This document shows positions 20,679 through 31,316 of a stretch of 31,964 bases of DNA, one piece after another. A program made the position numbers and the translations under genes. This stretch comes from Saccoglossus kowalevskii (taxonomy: Eukaryota > Hemichordata > Enteropneusta > Harrimaniidae). The stretch spans positions 19,947 to 51,910 of the forward strand of contig NW_003156234.1 in the NCBI RefSeq assembly GCF_000003605.2. Reading direction: 5' to 3'. Positions within the stretch are counted from its first letter, which is position 1; each line of letters starts with the position of its first letter. Under the pieces are notes generated by a model. The model did no database searches. It was given only the letters and a program-made list of their open reading frames with translations, and was not told the origin of the DNA.

Positions 20679-21348
20679 ATGATTTACGTTCTATGTTCAC
20701 ATGTCAGGAATAAAGCCAGACTATCTGTATTGTGACAATTCGTGACAAACAAGCTAAACTACTGGAATCAGTTAGCACCATATTCTATTCAAAGACAAAC
20801 CAATTATGAAAGAATAAAGCTGTACTATCTACAATGAACTAACGTTTATTCCTGGGACGAACCTGGTATTTTTCAGTGTAAGCGTCGTTGGCTAAGTAGG
20901 TCGATGTTTGAGCTATACACCCATAACGTAAAGACATGTGAGAGAGGTCATGTACTAGAAACCTCTGTTCCCACATGTGGCCCCAAGCACACCGACATTA
21001 GGCGAAGTTGTACTCAGTAAATTGCACGTTTATTATACCCTATTTTAATGTTATTACAATACTACATCCAGGACTTTTATAAATACTTTATTTACAAGTT
21101 GTTTTCAACAGTGGCAGTGCTTTAACATTTGAGACACATCCCCGGTAATTATGTGATCATGGCAGCGGTTGCATGAGTTGAAGTTTGTAAGATTTGGCAA
21201 GAAAGGGAACACCGAGGCATTACCTCAGCTGGACTAATCTGCAATGAACTACTGTGTATACATTGGGGTCGAACTGCAATTGCAGTAGCCAAAACAAAGT
21301 CTAACACTACCAAAATGTACATTCTTATTACAATGTGTTTCCACTCAC

Positions 21349-21510
21349 AGCAAGTTCCGGAATGCCATGATTTATAAAATAAACACATCCACTGGTAGTG
21401 AAACCATGATGTACGTCATCGATGAGCTTCTGGTAAGTCTCGGCATCAGGTGTTCTTGTATTTCGATTATATGCCGTGAAGTCAATGTTGGGAACAGTCG
21501 ATGCTGCCAT
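21349..21510 (-). CDS. Alternative exon 1, distal copy
   Basis: Also 162 bp with an intact donor (GCT|GTGAGT) and phase 0. It begins MAASTVPNIDFTAYNRN, then PDAETYQKLIDDVHHGF and FINHGIPELA. It could splice to gene A exon 2 as an alternative promoter and first exon, giving an N-terminus that differs mainly in residues 8-20. Alternatively it is left over from a lost gene copy. Its TATAAAGG box (21566-21573) is intact. Confidence 0.75.
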
Positions 21511-21565
21511 ATTGCTACCCTTTAATGAGTACAGAAATCATGTTAGCCAGTTAATGTTTCACGTA

Positions 21566-21573
21566 CCTTTATA
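21566..21573 (-). promoter_or_regulatory. TATA-like box of distal exon 1
   Basis: TATAAAGG on the minus strand, 56 bp upstream of the ATG at 21510, in sequence conserved with the other exon-1 units. Confidence 0.45.
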
Positions 21574-21837
21574 ATGATTTACGTTCTATGTTCACATGTC
21601 GAGCTTGCCCTGTAGACAACAAGTCGAAAAATACGAGCGAACAACTACTTTTGATGTTTCATTCCCAGGAAGTGCAGATGAACGTGTATATTAAGCGTGA
21701 ATGTGTCGTGGACGGACGGGAGTTATATCAAAATAGTTGTATAAATACACTGCAACTGCACTGCACTGTTGAACAACTTATCCACAACGTGATTAGTCAC
21801 CTGGCAACATTTTATTGTTTGACATCTGTGTATATTG

Positions 21838-21924
21838 TTTATTATATTGATTATTAATTTATGTACATAGGTTATAGTACGGTAAAAGTAATTTAATTGC
21901 ATACACGCTTGTCACATTATCCCA
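21838..21924 (+). repeat. 5' LTR remnant of gypsy element 2
   Basis: Matches 6340-6421 (GTTATAGTAC, GTAAAAGTAATTTAATTGCA). It is joined to integrase-derived sequence at the same TGGTG point as in element 1. Confidence 0.65.
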
Positions 21925-22790
21925 GTGGTGGGACGATTGAATGATACTAATTACAAGATTAATATTTCAGGCAAAAAGAAGACATTTCCTGCTAACGTGC
22001 TAAAGCTCTATGTTAAACCGAAAGATGAATCCAGTCATGGTAATCAAAATAATGATTCCTTTGAGGAGTTGTTGAACTTTCCACCATACAGCCAACTCAT
22101 TCTATACAGGATGTAGCAGTAAGCTCCAGTTTGAAAGAGGAACAGAAGGTTGAGGTGAAGGAAATATTGGGGAAATACTCTGGTGTTCTGACCGATGTTC
22201 CAGGAAGGACCAATCTTGGAGAGCACGAGATTAGCCTCACATTGGATGAGCCAGTGAGACAGAAACCTCGTCATGTAATCGTCATCGTCATATGTAATTG
22301 GATTTTCATCCCTAGATTTCTTGGGACATGTAGCTGGTTGGTAACACCAACCAAACAAACTGCATCACCTCAACGAGGCTAAATAACCCTTCGACAAAAC
22401 AATTCTATCACCTCTGAATGACTTGACTAGAAAGAATGAGCATAATCATCCTAAATGGGATTTTATAACCCTAAAAACAACTTAATTTTGTTCCCCATTA
22501 TATGGCTACTCAATTGTTCAAAGCAGTTTATGTTGTGTACAGTTGCATGTAATACTGGATTGGGTGCAGTACTGCTCGAAGGGTACCATGTTGAAGAGGA
22601 GGTATTTCCAGTTGCATATGCAAGTCGTAAGTTGCAACACAGAGAAAAAGCATATGCAACCGCGGAAATGAATGCTTATCCATAGTCTGTAGTGTGCAGA
22701 ATTTTGATTTTGATGTATACTAGTATGGGCATGATTTTGTTTTACAAACAAATCACTTGTATATATACAGCTTACTAAGATGTCTGTCAG
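21925..22790 (+). pseudogene. Gypsy pol fragment 2 (IN tail - RT - RNase H), dead
   Basis: Opens with GRLNDTNYKINISGKKKTF and LKLYVKPKDE (integrase C-terminal end), a frameshift, then EEQKVEVKEILGKYSGVLTD and PGRTNLGEHEI, DEPVRQKP. A large deletion removes the RT core. RNase H resumes near 22530 with NTGLGAVL and FPVAYASRKLQHREKAY. The first catalytic Asp positions of RNase H are replaced (TVACNTG where TDASDTG is usual). It shares deletion and flanks with element 1, so the two are copies of one insertion. Confidence 0.85.
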
Positions 22791-22920
22791 CATCCTTCAT
22801 TTTATGTTTCTGTCATATAACCTCAAACCCTGCAAATGGAAGTGTGCATGGAATCATGGGAAGAAACGGTGTGCATTGTGATAAATGTCATAAAGGTGAG
22901 TGACAGGTCATACTTGTTTT

Positions 22921-23048
22921 CAACTCTGGAAGGACAGTTGGAATTTACTAGGTGTGCTGTTATTTGAATAACAAAGGGTGTTTACAACTTTGGAAGGAAA
23001 ATAGGAATCCACCAGGTGTGCTGTTATTTGAATAACAAAGAATGTTTA
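22921..23048. repeat. 64-bp tandem duplication
   Basis: Two copies, 22921-22984 and 22985-23048. Both contain AGGTGTGCTGTTATTTGAAT and AACAAAG. The position about 95 bp upstream of a TATA box suggests a duplicated enhancer. Confidence 0.85.
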
Positions 23049-23141
23049 TGATCTACTAAGTTGCCTACGTAACACGGCTGCTAGCAAGATCACATTCTGA
23101 TTGGCTCATGTGGAAACCCAGCTAGTGACACTGAATCATGC

Positions 23142-23150
23142 CTATAAATT
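23142..23150 (+). promoter_or_regulatory. TATA box of LTR-like block
   Basis: CTATAAATT with GATTGG about 40 bp upstream on the plus strand. Its activity is inferred only from motif order. Confidence 0.4.
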
Positions 23151-23544
23151 GGACAGATTCAGGACAGTTGGGAGTTCATCATTTCAACTTGCTTCTTGTG
23201 TGTTCTGCTACAATATTGTGTGACAAAAGATACAGGCTAAAACCATCATTCTGTGAGACTTGTATGAACTGCTCTGCGATCTCCTGCTTCCAGCGGTGCC
23301 CTCTAGATTACCAGCGTTCCTCTGCAAGCAAGACTCCTGTATTTCTTCGTTGTTGTGTTGCAGAAACCATTGACTGTCGTCCGTTATTACATCCTGAAAC
23401 TGTGAGTTATCACCAATGCACACTTCCCTAAACAATCCCCTATTTTAGTGACTTTATTCATTGTATTTTTTGTTCTATATTTCTCTTAATTATTTTGAGC
23501 GGTATTAAAGCCAGGAGCTTTAACTCGATATGTTGGTGTATGTG

Positions 23545-24090
23545 TATTTCATTTCTGTAAAAGTAATTTATTTGCATAATAAATAAACAGCAGTGTGCTG
23601 GTATGCGAGTGCGAATTGGAATTAGTTGTATGCACAGGTGGGTGTATTGAATTTAACTAATGTAGGCCGGAGTGATGAATAGGATTGATTTTGTGATGCA
23701 GAGTAGGTCAGTGTGCTGGGTAATTCTACAGTGTGATGTGGGCAGTTGTCCAGGAGTGAGCATCTCCTGCAATTTTACTCGTAATGACTTGTAATGTTAA
23801 TATCATCTGTTAAGCGGTCCATGCAAGGAGTCCGTGGTAACTTCGCTGTAATTAGGTCAGCCAAGTATATAGAGCAGACTATATACAGTATATAGTTGCC
23901 AAATTAGTCTTGTGACCAACTACTTTTGAGGTTTAATTCCTAGGAGGTATAGATGAATGTGTATATAAAGCGTGAATGTATATCTCATAAAAATAGTTGT
24001 GAACTATGGCATAAATACACTGAAACTGCCCTGCACAACTTTTTCCACAACGTAATTAATCACCTGGCAACATTAATTGTTTAACATGTA
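23545..24090 (+). repeat. LTR-related repeat, second copy
   Basis: 23592-23775 matches 7735-7925 (CAGTGTGCTGGTATGCGAGT; AATTCTACAGTGTGATGTGG). 23905-24090 matches 21620-21800 and 6125-6260 (CAACTACTTTTGAG; CACCTGGCAACATT). So the sequence flanking element 2 on the left recurs on its right. Confidence 0.65.
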
Positions 24091-25614
24091 TAATTAATAA
24101 TTCATAACTTGTGAACTTGAAGCCAATCTCGGTGACATTTTTTACATTTGATTTCCAATTAACCATGCAATGTCCTCGTTTGAATATCAGTCACCTTTGT
24201 GTTTTGTGAATTTCTTGTTGACTATGGATTTTATATCATTATAGTACTTTGTTATTCTACTTTTTCATGTTGCGTGTTGTTACGTTTATGGTGTGATAAT
24301 CATGCTACATTATATGTTTAATAACCATTTCCATTAATAGTTATACTGCAGTGGTGGTGTTTTCAGCATTTGTTCCCATAATACAACACTTGGGATTTCC
24401 TAGATTATGTATAATTCTACATTATGGAAGGGTGAATGGCTATTTAGGCGTTCTTTGGTTACTTGGTGCACTAAAGAGCCAATGTATTTCTGACAGAGGG
24501 TTAATTAGAATGACTAATGAAATCTGAAATTTTTGAAAGGCCTTTTGTAATATACAGTATGCTCTACATTGAACAGCATTTGTCATGTCAGCCAATAGTG
24601 ATATATATAAATTTGACCACCCAGTTTGCGTTTCAAACTGATTATTTATATATATATATATACAAATGCTTCAGCCAATGTAAAGTGTGGCACTTGGATT
24701 AAGAGTTGTGGCATTTGGTAAATGTTCAAATCTCTTAGGCATTAAGATCGGCTACATTTCCAGCCAAACTTGATACCTGTATGCATGAGGCCAGTGAATT
24801 TGATTTTAGCAACGTAAGCAAAAGCAGAAACATGTTTTTGGAGCACTAAATGTTACATTTGCTTTAATCCGTGGATGGTAAAGCTGTACTTAAATGTTCT
24901 ACACCTGTCACATATCGGGGGAGGAGATTGCTAGTCAAGAAAGAGATTGACAGAAGCATAGCCTGGAACTGAATTGTGCCGTAAAAAGGCTCACTAAAAA
25001 CATAAAAACACACTTCTACCGTCAATATGCAAAGCAAGCCACAAACATATTGATAAAGTCAAAAACATTGCATAGTAGAATGATATTCAATCAGTATCAT
25101 TTTTAATTTTTAATTTGGATGCAATCATTATCTTATGGATGGACCACATGTCATAATTTGAGGGAAGTTACTCCCCTGATTCAATAATGCGAGTCTCAAT
25201 TAGAGGGTGTTATTATGTTGATTTTTCCAAGAACCAATATATGCCTTTAACAAAAATAATTTAAAACTCTTCCGCAACAGCAATTAAAACAGCTTGCTAC
25301 ATTACACATAGCTTCCATGTCAAATGTGTGTTTTATGCTTTATACGAAGTCTGCCGAAGGCATATAGATTGGGTTCTGTCCGTCCGTCTGTTTTTTACTT
25401 CTTATAACTTTGATATGCTCTGTCCAATTTGTTTCCAAGTTGGTGCAAATGTAATTCTCAATGTCATACATATGCCCGCCAAGTATTTTTTTGATTCGCC
25501 AAAGTTTCATTGTGTTTTTCTGTGATTTTCAACATTTTACTAGTACAAATGCCGAAATTTGCCGGAAAAATCCGAGTTTTAACGCCATCTCGCAAGAGAA
25601 CCCGCATACTGTAT

Positions 25615-25625
25615 TGCGCATGCGC
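25615..25625. promoter_or_regulatory. NRF1-type palindrome
   Basis: TGCGCATGCGC fits the NRF1 consensus (YGCGCAYGCGCR) except for the last base. It lies about 100 bp upstream of the donor-like GTAAGAAA, in a locally GC-rich patch, as expected in a TATA-less promoter. Confidence 0.45.
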
Positions 25626-26204
25626 CAGTCTAACCGCTGAGGAAATCGGCGTCCATTTCGTCTGAGGATATTTTATTCCGGACTGTATCTTTCTTTGAAC
25701 AAAGCTTGTATAGATTAAATTCTATCTCAAAGGTAAGAAACTGTGCTTATGGTATTTATTATGAACTTTGATTTATCCTTTTTTTGTCCTGACTTTAGTA
25801 AGAAACTAGCGATCGCACAGTGTCACTTTGCCAGAAAAACAGTCCTGCTATTAGTTCAAGAACTGGTTATGAAACGTGTAAATCGAAAGTTTATCTCGTC
25901 ATTTAGGAGGCCTGGGAATAACATTTGGCATATGAAATATTTGAATAATAAAACGTAAAAGTTTAGAACACGCTGATCGTGATTCTGTTATGTACGATTG
26001 CTATTTCCGGTGTTCATTGGCAACTGCTAGCAGATTGAAACTTGGTTTCGTGACGACATATTAGACTAGAATTATCGAGAAAACACAAGTCAAGTTTGGC
26101 CAACCGTGACTGCTTGAAAGCAATGATGAAATTGAAAAGTACTGTGATTCAATATCAATGAATATATCATCGCTTTTAAATTGCCTTTGAAGTAAATATA
26201 ATAC

Positions 26205-26234
26205 CCGAGTGCGTTACTACACTCGGTCATGACC
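26205..26234. other. Hairpin plus adjoining palindrome
   Basis: CCGAGTG, an 8-nt loop and CACTCGG make a perfect 7-bp stem (26205-26226). GGTCATGACC (26225-26234), a perfect palindrome, overlaps its end. They lie inside the copy-B insertion. Confidence 0.6.
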
Positions 26235-27341
26235 GGGACCTCCATGCTCAATGCGGTGTTGAAGTTTATCGGTAAATCGAACCTCTGTCAACAGAGACAC
26301 ATTTTTTCAATCAGCTATGTATTTCGGTACTGAAGTCAGGGTGGCAATTTCAATGTTTAGCTACCATAATTTATCTCCATTATGAGCAGGAAAATAAATT
26401 ACGGACCTCGATTGAGATGGATTTAACGGCGGCCATGTTTTTTAAGACATATGTGAAATAATATTAGGGAGGGGTCAAATTCATGTAATCCTCAATTTTA
26501 ATGATATTGACTTAATAGTCATATTTTTTTTTTCAAAACTACGGATATTATTTTATATATTATTTTAATACAACTACAATATGTTAATTAGTATGCAAAT
26601 TGATATGCAAATTAGCAGCCAATCTGAGACAATGCAATGCACTTCAACGGAAATTTGACATACACTTAGGTTACATGATCACTACTTCTGCTGATTAGTT
26701 TTTTATGCACTTCTATCTGCTTTTATATTAAATGTATTTTTTTGTATTTTTTTCAATAGTTTTTTTTTATTTCATTTGATAGCTTGGCATCCATTTGGTT
26801 CAGCTCAAGTGAAATTGTCGGCACAAGTACTCCGGCTTTTTGCACATTCTTAATATTTTATTTTTGGAGAATCCCGTGAATATTAATTTGACAACTTTGT
26901 AGAGTGGAAACAGACTGTTGAATTAGTTCATTCTAGACTTTGGTAGAACATGTTTAAAATAGTACAGTGTGAACTACAATTTCTTTCTGGCTGGTATAAA
27001 TTTATTAAGTAATATTTTTTCGTACTAAAAAGACTCAAATATCTTTTTTAATTAAATCTAACAGCCAATGGGAGCACATATGCTACAACCTCTGCTTACT
27101 TTGGACTAAATGTTCCTTTTTTCAGGTACAGAGCCAGATTTTTTTCTCAGAAAGCAAAGACACTGGAACTACATGTATTACAAAAACATACCGGTACTAT
27201 TCACTGCGTGTCTGACAATTGTATAAAGTTTCGCAGGTCCTCTTTTTTTTACTTTTTTGAGAAGTTCTGTCAACCAAAGCATAAATATGCGTTTCTCTGT
27301 ACATACAATTTTACACGATTTGTTAATATTATGATAATAAT

Positions 27342-27743
27342 ATGATAATGTATGATATTAAAACCTTGATAATATTTTTCTGTATTTTTGCACTTTATTT
27401 GTATCATTGTCGTATGAGAAGTAATCTTGTCCTTATTAGAGATATTGAAATTAATCCAAGGCAACAAACTAGTTTATCCAAACAGACACAACACGGACTC
27501 TACATATTTGCAGATCTGATTTGTATACTTCCTTGTCATTTTACCTGTTGTACTGGTTTGGTGCTGTCTGGTTTCCTTGCTGAGAATAATGCTGACCCGG
27601 ATGGAGAGTGCTATAAACTTGAAAAAGCCATAGAAATCACGATTGCCAATTTATGTCCATGTAACTTTAGAATGACAACTAGCAAAGGCAGTGTCATTCA
27701 TGACTTGTTTGAATTCGATTCAATTTACTATCTCTTGATATAA
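27342..27743 (+). CDS. Unrecognised 133-codon ORF with 2A-like motif
   Basis: A hydrophobic first 22 residues are followed by NLVLIRDIEINPRQQTS (residues 28-44) and a Cys-containing part (LPCHFTCCTG, GECYKLEK, ANLCPCNF). DIEINP resembles the DxExNPGP of 2A-like sequences found at the N-terminus of some invertebrate non-LTR retrotransposons, but the Gly-Pro is Arg-Gln here. The last ~10 codons are in the flank of the insertion, so the original ORF was cut. No family recognised; it may be non-coding. Confidence 0.25.
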   Translation: MIMYDIKTLIIFFCIFALYLYHCRMRSNLVLIRDIEINPRQQTSLSKQTQHGLYIFADLICILPCHFTCCTGLVLSGFLAENNADPDGECYKLEKAIEITIANLCPCNFRMTTSKGSVIHDLFEFDSIYYLLI

Positions 27744-27956
27744 AGATGATTCCCAACAAGAGCAAAAGGACGCTATAGACAAATATTTGTCTTCCATTAC
27801 AATATTGAAACTGATATATATATTCATAAAATAAAACGAACTCAAGTTTCGGAGAAAGAAGGCAATACCCACTCAATACCACTAGAATTAAACCTAAAAT
27901 CCGCTCCATATAAACCAAACCCCCTGTTATAAAAATACACATTGCATGGATTCTCC

Positions 27957-28151
27957 TTAATCGGTCTGAAAATTTTGATAGATTTCACCAAATTTCATGT
28001 TGAGAAAATCCATGCTGGTGATTGGAGGATACTTGTTGCTCCCATCCAAACACTTGATGATACATGCCTTGTCTGGGTTAACAAAACAGATAAGTGATTG
28101 ACAAGCTTGTTTTTTTAATTCACTGGATTCTGGGTTTACAACTCTCTGCAC
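27957..28151 (-). CDS. Gene B exon 7 (C-terminus)
   Basis: 64 codons plus TAA. VQRVVNPESSELKK, ACQSLICFVNPD, CLDGSNKYPPITS. Four residues differ from gene A. My hand count gives about six synonymous and five non-synonymous base changes. Confidence 0.9.
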   Translation of the reverse strand: MQRVVNPESSELKKQACQSLICFVNPDKACIIKCLDGSNKYPPITSMDFLNMKFGEIYQNFQTD

Positions 28152-31100
28152 CTGTAAAGATAGTATACGAACATCAATCAATATATCAGGGCAAAGAAGG
28201 AATAAATATGTCACTACAACTGTGCCCTATGGTGTGCCACATTATTACACAACTGGCGTCTACGTAAATATTACTCACTAGTTATTTTGAATAATCAAGA
28301 GAACATGTTTTATGTTTTATGTATGGGCTTATATATGTAATACTAATTTTTGGTTCATCTATATTTTTCTAACTGTTTATGAGGAAACTACTCTTTGTTC
28401 CAAACATTATCCATTCACTAGTTGTTTGTTGTCAACAATGTTTGTACATTCGGAAGCTATTGGTAGTTAAAGGCCTACACAATCCGCAAAAATGGTCACT
28501 GGGCAATGGGGAAACTATCTTAATATATGCGTCCGTGTCCCTTATGTCATTTAAAAACTTGGAGATACAAAACAAATCACGAATGGCATTAATGTTGTTA
28601 ATTACCCTTGCTTTCAGTGTGTCAGATGTCCATCTTTCCATTAAATATCCCAGATTCACAAAAACACCCCCTTTTTCTGGTTTGACGTCAATAAAGCTAC
28701 CATCTTCACACGCCATCTAGAAAAAAATGGTATATTTCCTAAGTGAAAATAAATCAAACAACACCGAATACGCGCCTAGTATAATTATTCTGGAAATAAA
28801 AGTACGAGCTTGCCGATATGAGCATAGTCTTAGTTATCGGTTAGTTTCAAACACGGTAGAGGGTACAATGTGGTACAGATCGATAGTGCGGCGTCATTCT
28901 ATGTGCTATTTTCAACCTGTAATCTATTAAGTCTCTTCGTAATGCAGGGAAATATATATTCTTACTCGATAAAGAAGCAATTAATGTTTATGTTTACCAA
29001 AATATGCTGTTTAATTATTGGTTGCTTTTGACGTAGGCTTGTTTTCTAGGGGACACTCCAACTTCTCTTCTGTACAATCAATCTGGCAGCATACATGTAC
29101 CTGTATCTATATCTAAATGTGGGGATCTTTTTCATAATTTACCCCTCCAAATTGAAGCAATTTTGGCCATTATTTAAGACTTTATGATAATTTACAGTCT
29201 CTATATGATACAAAACTGACAGTACATTAACATACAATACTAATGCTCCATATACACAAAAAATATAAAAATATCATTGTTTGGTAGTTTTCACTTACGT
29301 GTAATGAAAAGAAAAAGAAAAGAAATCTGTTTTGTTATCCACATGTTAGACTTCAATAATGCACTTGTTGCACTTGGAAATATGCTACTGTACCAGTGCT
29401 TGAGATATTGCAATTATGGGATTTAATTAGGTCACATGACCATATATTGTAATCTGATAATATATAAGTCATCAGTAGATACCAGTCATATCCTGACTGA
29501 TTTGAAATTGTTCTTAAATACCGATTATGCAAATGACCTGCCGCATAAAATAGATATAGCCTAGGTAGACTATGTTAGTGAAGTACACGATACACGCCAG
29601 TATATCACATGGACAAATAAATCATTGTTTAATTCATGTTAATTACAAAATCAAAAAGGTGGCCGTCGAACCACGTGATCAAATAAAAGTATATACAAAA
29701 CGTTGTGTTGAATGAAACAGTGGTTGAAGTGAATGTCGGAAGTCCTTGATCTCCAAAAAATTGTGCAAAAGGCCTTTAATGTATAATAATTAGAACAAAA
29801 GTAACAGGCTTGCTGGCAGCATTGTGATCACATAGTCATCCATTCATACCAACGAAGGTTGACTCGAGGTAATGAATTATGCAGTAGCAATAGAAGCTGA
29901 TCACATCACAACAATATTGTGGTGATAAACATGATTATTTATTGCAGATTTCGATTACCTGTAACCCTCTTTTGTCATCTTGGAATAACAGAGTAATTGA
30001 ACCATAGTCAGCATGTTCGCCACATCGTATCTGATCGGCCTTGAGATCATCGTTTTGGATTGGCGGATACCATACAGTTCGCATCGTTGATATATTGGCT
30101 TCGCTGTTAAGCCCTTCATGAGCCTTTACGAATAAAAGAGGATCCTACAAAATATAAGAGAATTGTTGAGAATGGTCTCTTTAAGATATAACATTTATTC
30201 CTGACCACAGTCGATTAAAAGATTGGCAGATGAAGGTACTTTCGTTATCAAGCAAACCTATAGGTGTTCACATACTTGAGTGTGCATTCGTTTAGTTGTC
30301 GATAAGACCACCAAATTGTGTAATTGTCTTTAGTCAAGAGTCCAATATTTGGTTACACTTACCTCTATTGGCAGTCCCCGTCCAATGACTTCTAATATGC
30401 GGATAATTAACTGTATGCATTTCTGGTACAGAGTAGTCAATGCTTGGGAGAACTTTGGTACCTCTTCATTCGGAAAAATCTACAGTACCACACATAAAAA
30501 TGTTGCTCAAATTATTGTAATGTATTGAAAACTAGGTAATGTTGATCAGTTGTGGCTAACTAAAGTTTTTGAACATAAACCCACTGCATTAACATTGATA
30601 TTTAATGAAATCGATGGTATTTATTTCAAAATTCAAAAGTATAATGTCTTACCTTTGTATTTGCGTCTCCCTTCAAAGGTATATAATTGAATGATTCCTT
30701 ATAATCTCCAGGTCTATCGGCGGAAAGACTGCAAATATATCATAGACGCTTATAATATCAACTAGAACATTCATTTGACGTGAGCTCCAATTGAATTTGG
30801 AAAGTATTCACGGGGGTTTGCACATGTAATATTATTATTAACAGATATTAGTATGGCTAAAATTGTTTTCGTCAACATAATTTAATCATATAAGGTCATT
30901 GACAATAACACTATAGAATAATACATTGGACGATACTTTGAAAAATAAGGTTATACAATTCTTCGTACAATCTTTAAACAAATTTAACAACTCCAAGAGT
31001 TGCAGAAATGGCTTATGTCTTCACTAAATATCTGTTTATGGGAAACGATTGCAGGGGTTTTGTAATAGGCAGTACAGGGAAGCGTCATGTTTCTCGTGAC

Positions 31101-31316
31101 ACAGTACTTCACTGCGAACTCGAATACTGCATATGTGTTGGTTTGTTTTGTAATGTGTGCACTAATACGTCACATCACCGACAATGATAACGGTACTTAC
31201 AATTCACTGCCAATTGCAACATAACCATAGTGACTACTATCAGGTCTCGAGTATTTCACCTTCGTCTCAGTTGGTAAAGTGAAGAAATTCGCTGACTGCT
31301 GAAATGCGTTGTCAAT
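27957..31316 (-). CDS. Gene B: paralogous 2OG/Fe(II) dioxygenase, exons 2-7 (partial)
   Basis: Exons at 31316-31201, 30728-30653, 30479-30363, 30144-29959, 28716-28606 and 28151-27957 have the same lengths and phases as gene A exons 2-7, all with GT-AG borders and no stop before the final TAA. The 266 encoded residues differ from gene A at about 23 positions by my count. The HxD motif reads HAD. Gln replaces the distal His (VQRVVNP) and Cys replaces the RxS Arg (ACQS), exactly as in gene A. Exon 1 is expected about 4 kb further right, beyond the window. Gly-Gly after the DDK turn is Arg-Gly here. The role is the same as for gene A and equally uncertain. Confidence 0.88.
28606..28716 (-). CDS. 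Gene B exon 6
   Basis: 37 codons, MACEDGSFIDVKPEK to RWTSDTLKAR; one residue (Met to Ile) differs from gene A. Donor AGG|GTAATT is a weaker match than in gene A (GTAAGT). Confidence 0.9.
29959..30144 (-). CDS. Gene B exon 5 (HxD motif)
   Basis: 62 codons. Contains MRTVWYPPIQ and IRCGEHADYGSITLLFQDD, ending KRGLQ. Both iron ligands of this motif are kept. Eight residues differ from gene A. Confidence 0.9.
30363..30479 (-). CDS. Gene B exon 4
   Basis: 39 codons, IFPNEEVPKF to EVIGRGLPIE, with one residue change (Asn to Ile) and three base changes from gene A. Confidence 0.9.
30653..30728 (-). CDS. Gene B exon 3
   Basis: 76 bp, LSADRPGDYKESFNYIPL then KGDANTK. Two residues differ from gene A. 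Confidence 0.88.
31201..31316 (-). CDS. Gene B exon 2
   Basis: 116 bp, IDNAFQQSANFFTLP, KYSRPDSSHYGYVA, IGSE. About seven residues differ from gene A, the most diverged exon of the pair. The His of NHGY is Tyr. Confidence 0.88.

Larger units (their letters stand above)
19704..21830 (-). repeat. Tandem exon-1 units (about 900-bp period)
   Basis: Two units share the intron-side block (GTAGGTCGATGTT at about 19987 and 20897; CCACATGTGGCCCCAAGCAC; CACACCGACATTAGGCGAA), the CACATCCCCGGTAATTATG landmark, the first exon (20614 and 21510, 896 bp apart) and the promoter-side block. Inside each, ATAAAGC near CTATCTGTA/AATCTG...AATGAAC repeats on a smaller scale. Confidence 0.8.
22783..23540 (+). mobile_element. 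LTR-like promoter/poly(A) block inserted in gypsy copy 2
   Basis: The match to element 1 stops at 22782 and resumes at about 23545, so this ~760 bp is foreign to the duplicated segment. It contains a 64-bp tandem duplication, an inverted CCAAT box (GATTGG, about 23100), a TATA box (CTATAAATT, 23142-23150) and ATTAAA (23504-23509). That is the U3-R-U5 order of a solo LTR. I could not fix TG/CA ends or a target duplication. A 97-codon Cys-rich frame (23138-23431) starts at the TATA box and is probably not coding. Confidence 0.4.
25338..27708. mobile_element. ~2.37-kb insertion specific to copy B
   Basis: Copy A is continuous from ...TGTTTCATGC to TGATTCAATTTACTATC, while copy B has ~2.37 kb between the equivalents. 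The left part (from 25340) has CTGTCCGTCCGTCTG and a GC-richer stretch with a GCGCATGCGC site. Downstream of that a donor-like AAAG|GTAAGAAA (25730s) suggests a transcribed leader. The right part holds a 133-codon plus frame (27342-27743) that runs into the flank. I found no terminal repeats or clear target duplication. It may be a 5' portion of a non-LTR element or a composite. Confidence 0.55.

Noticed and set aside
23138..23431. 97-codon Cys-rich plus-strand ORF
   Set aside because: Starts at the TATA box itself and lies in the putative R-U5 of an LTR-like block; unlikely to be translated as such.
28379..28720. 113-codon plus-strand ORF (and 13199-13384 in copy A)
   Set aside because: Antisense shadow of exon 6 of genes B and A.
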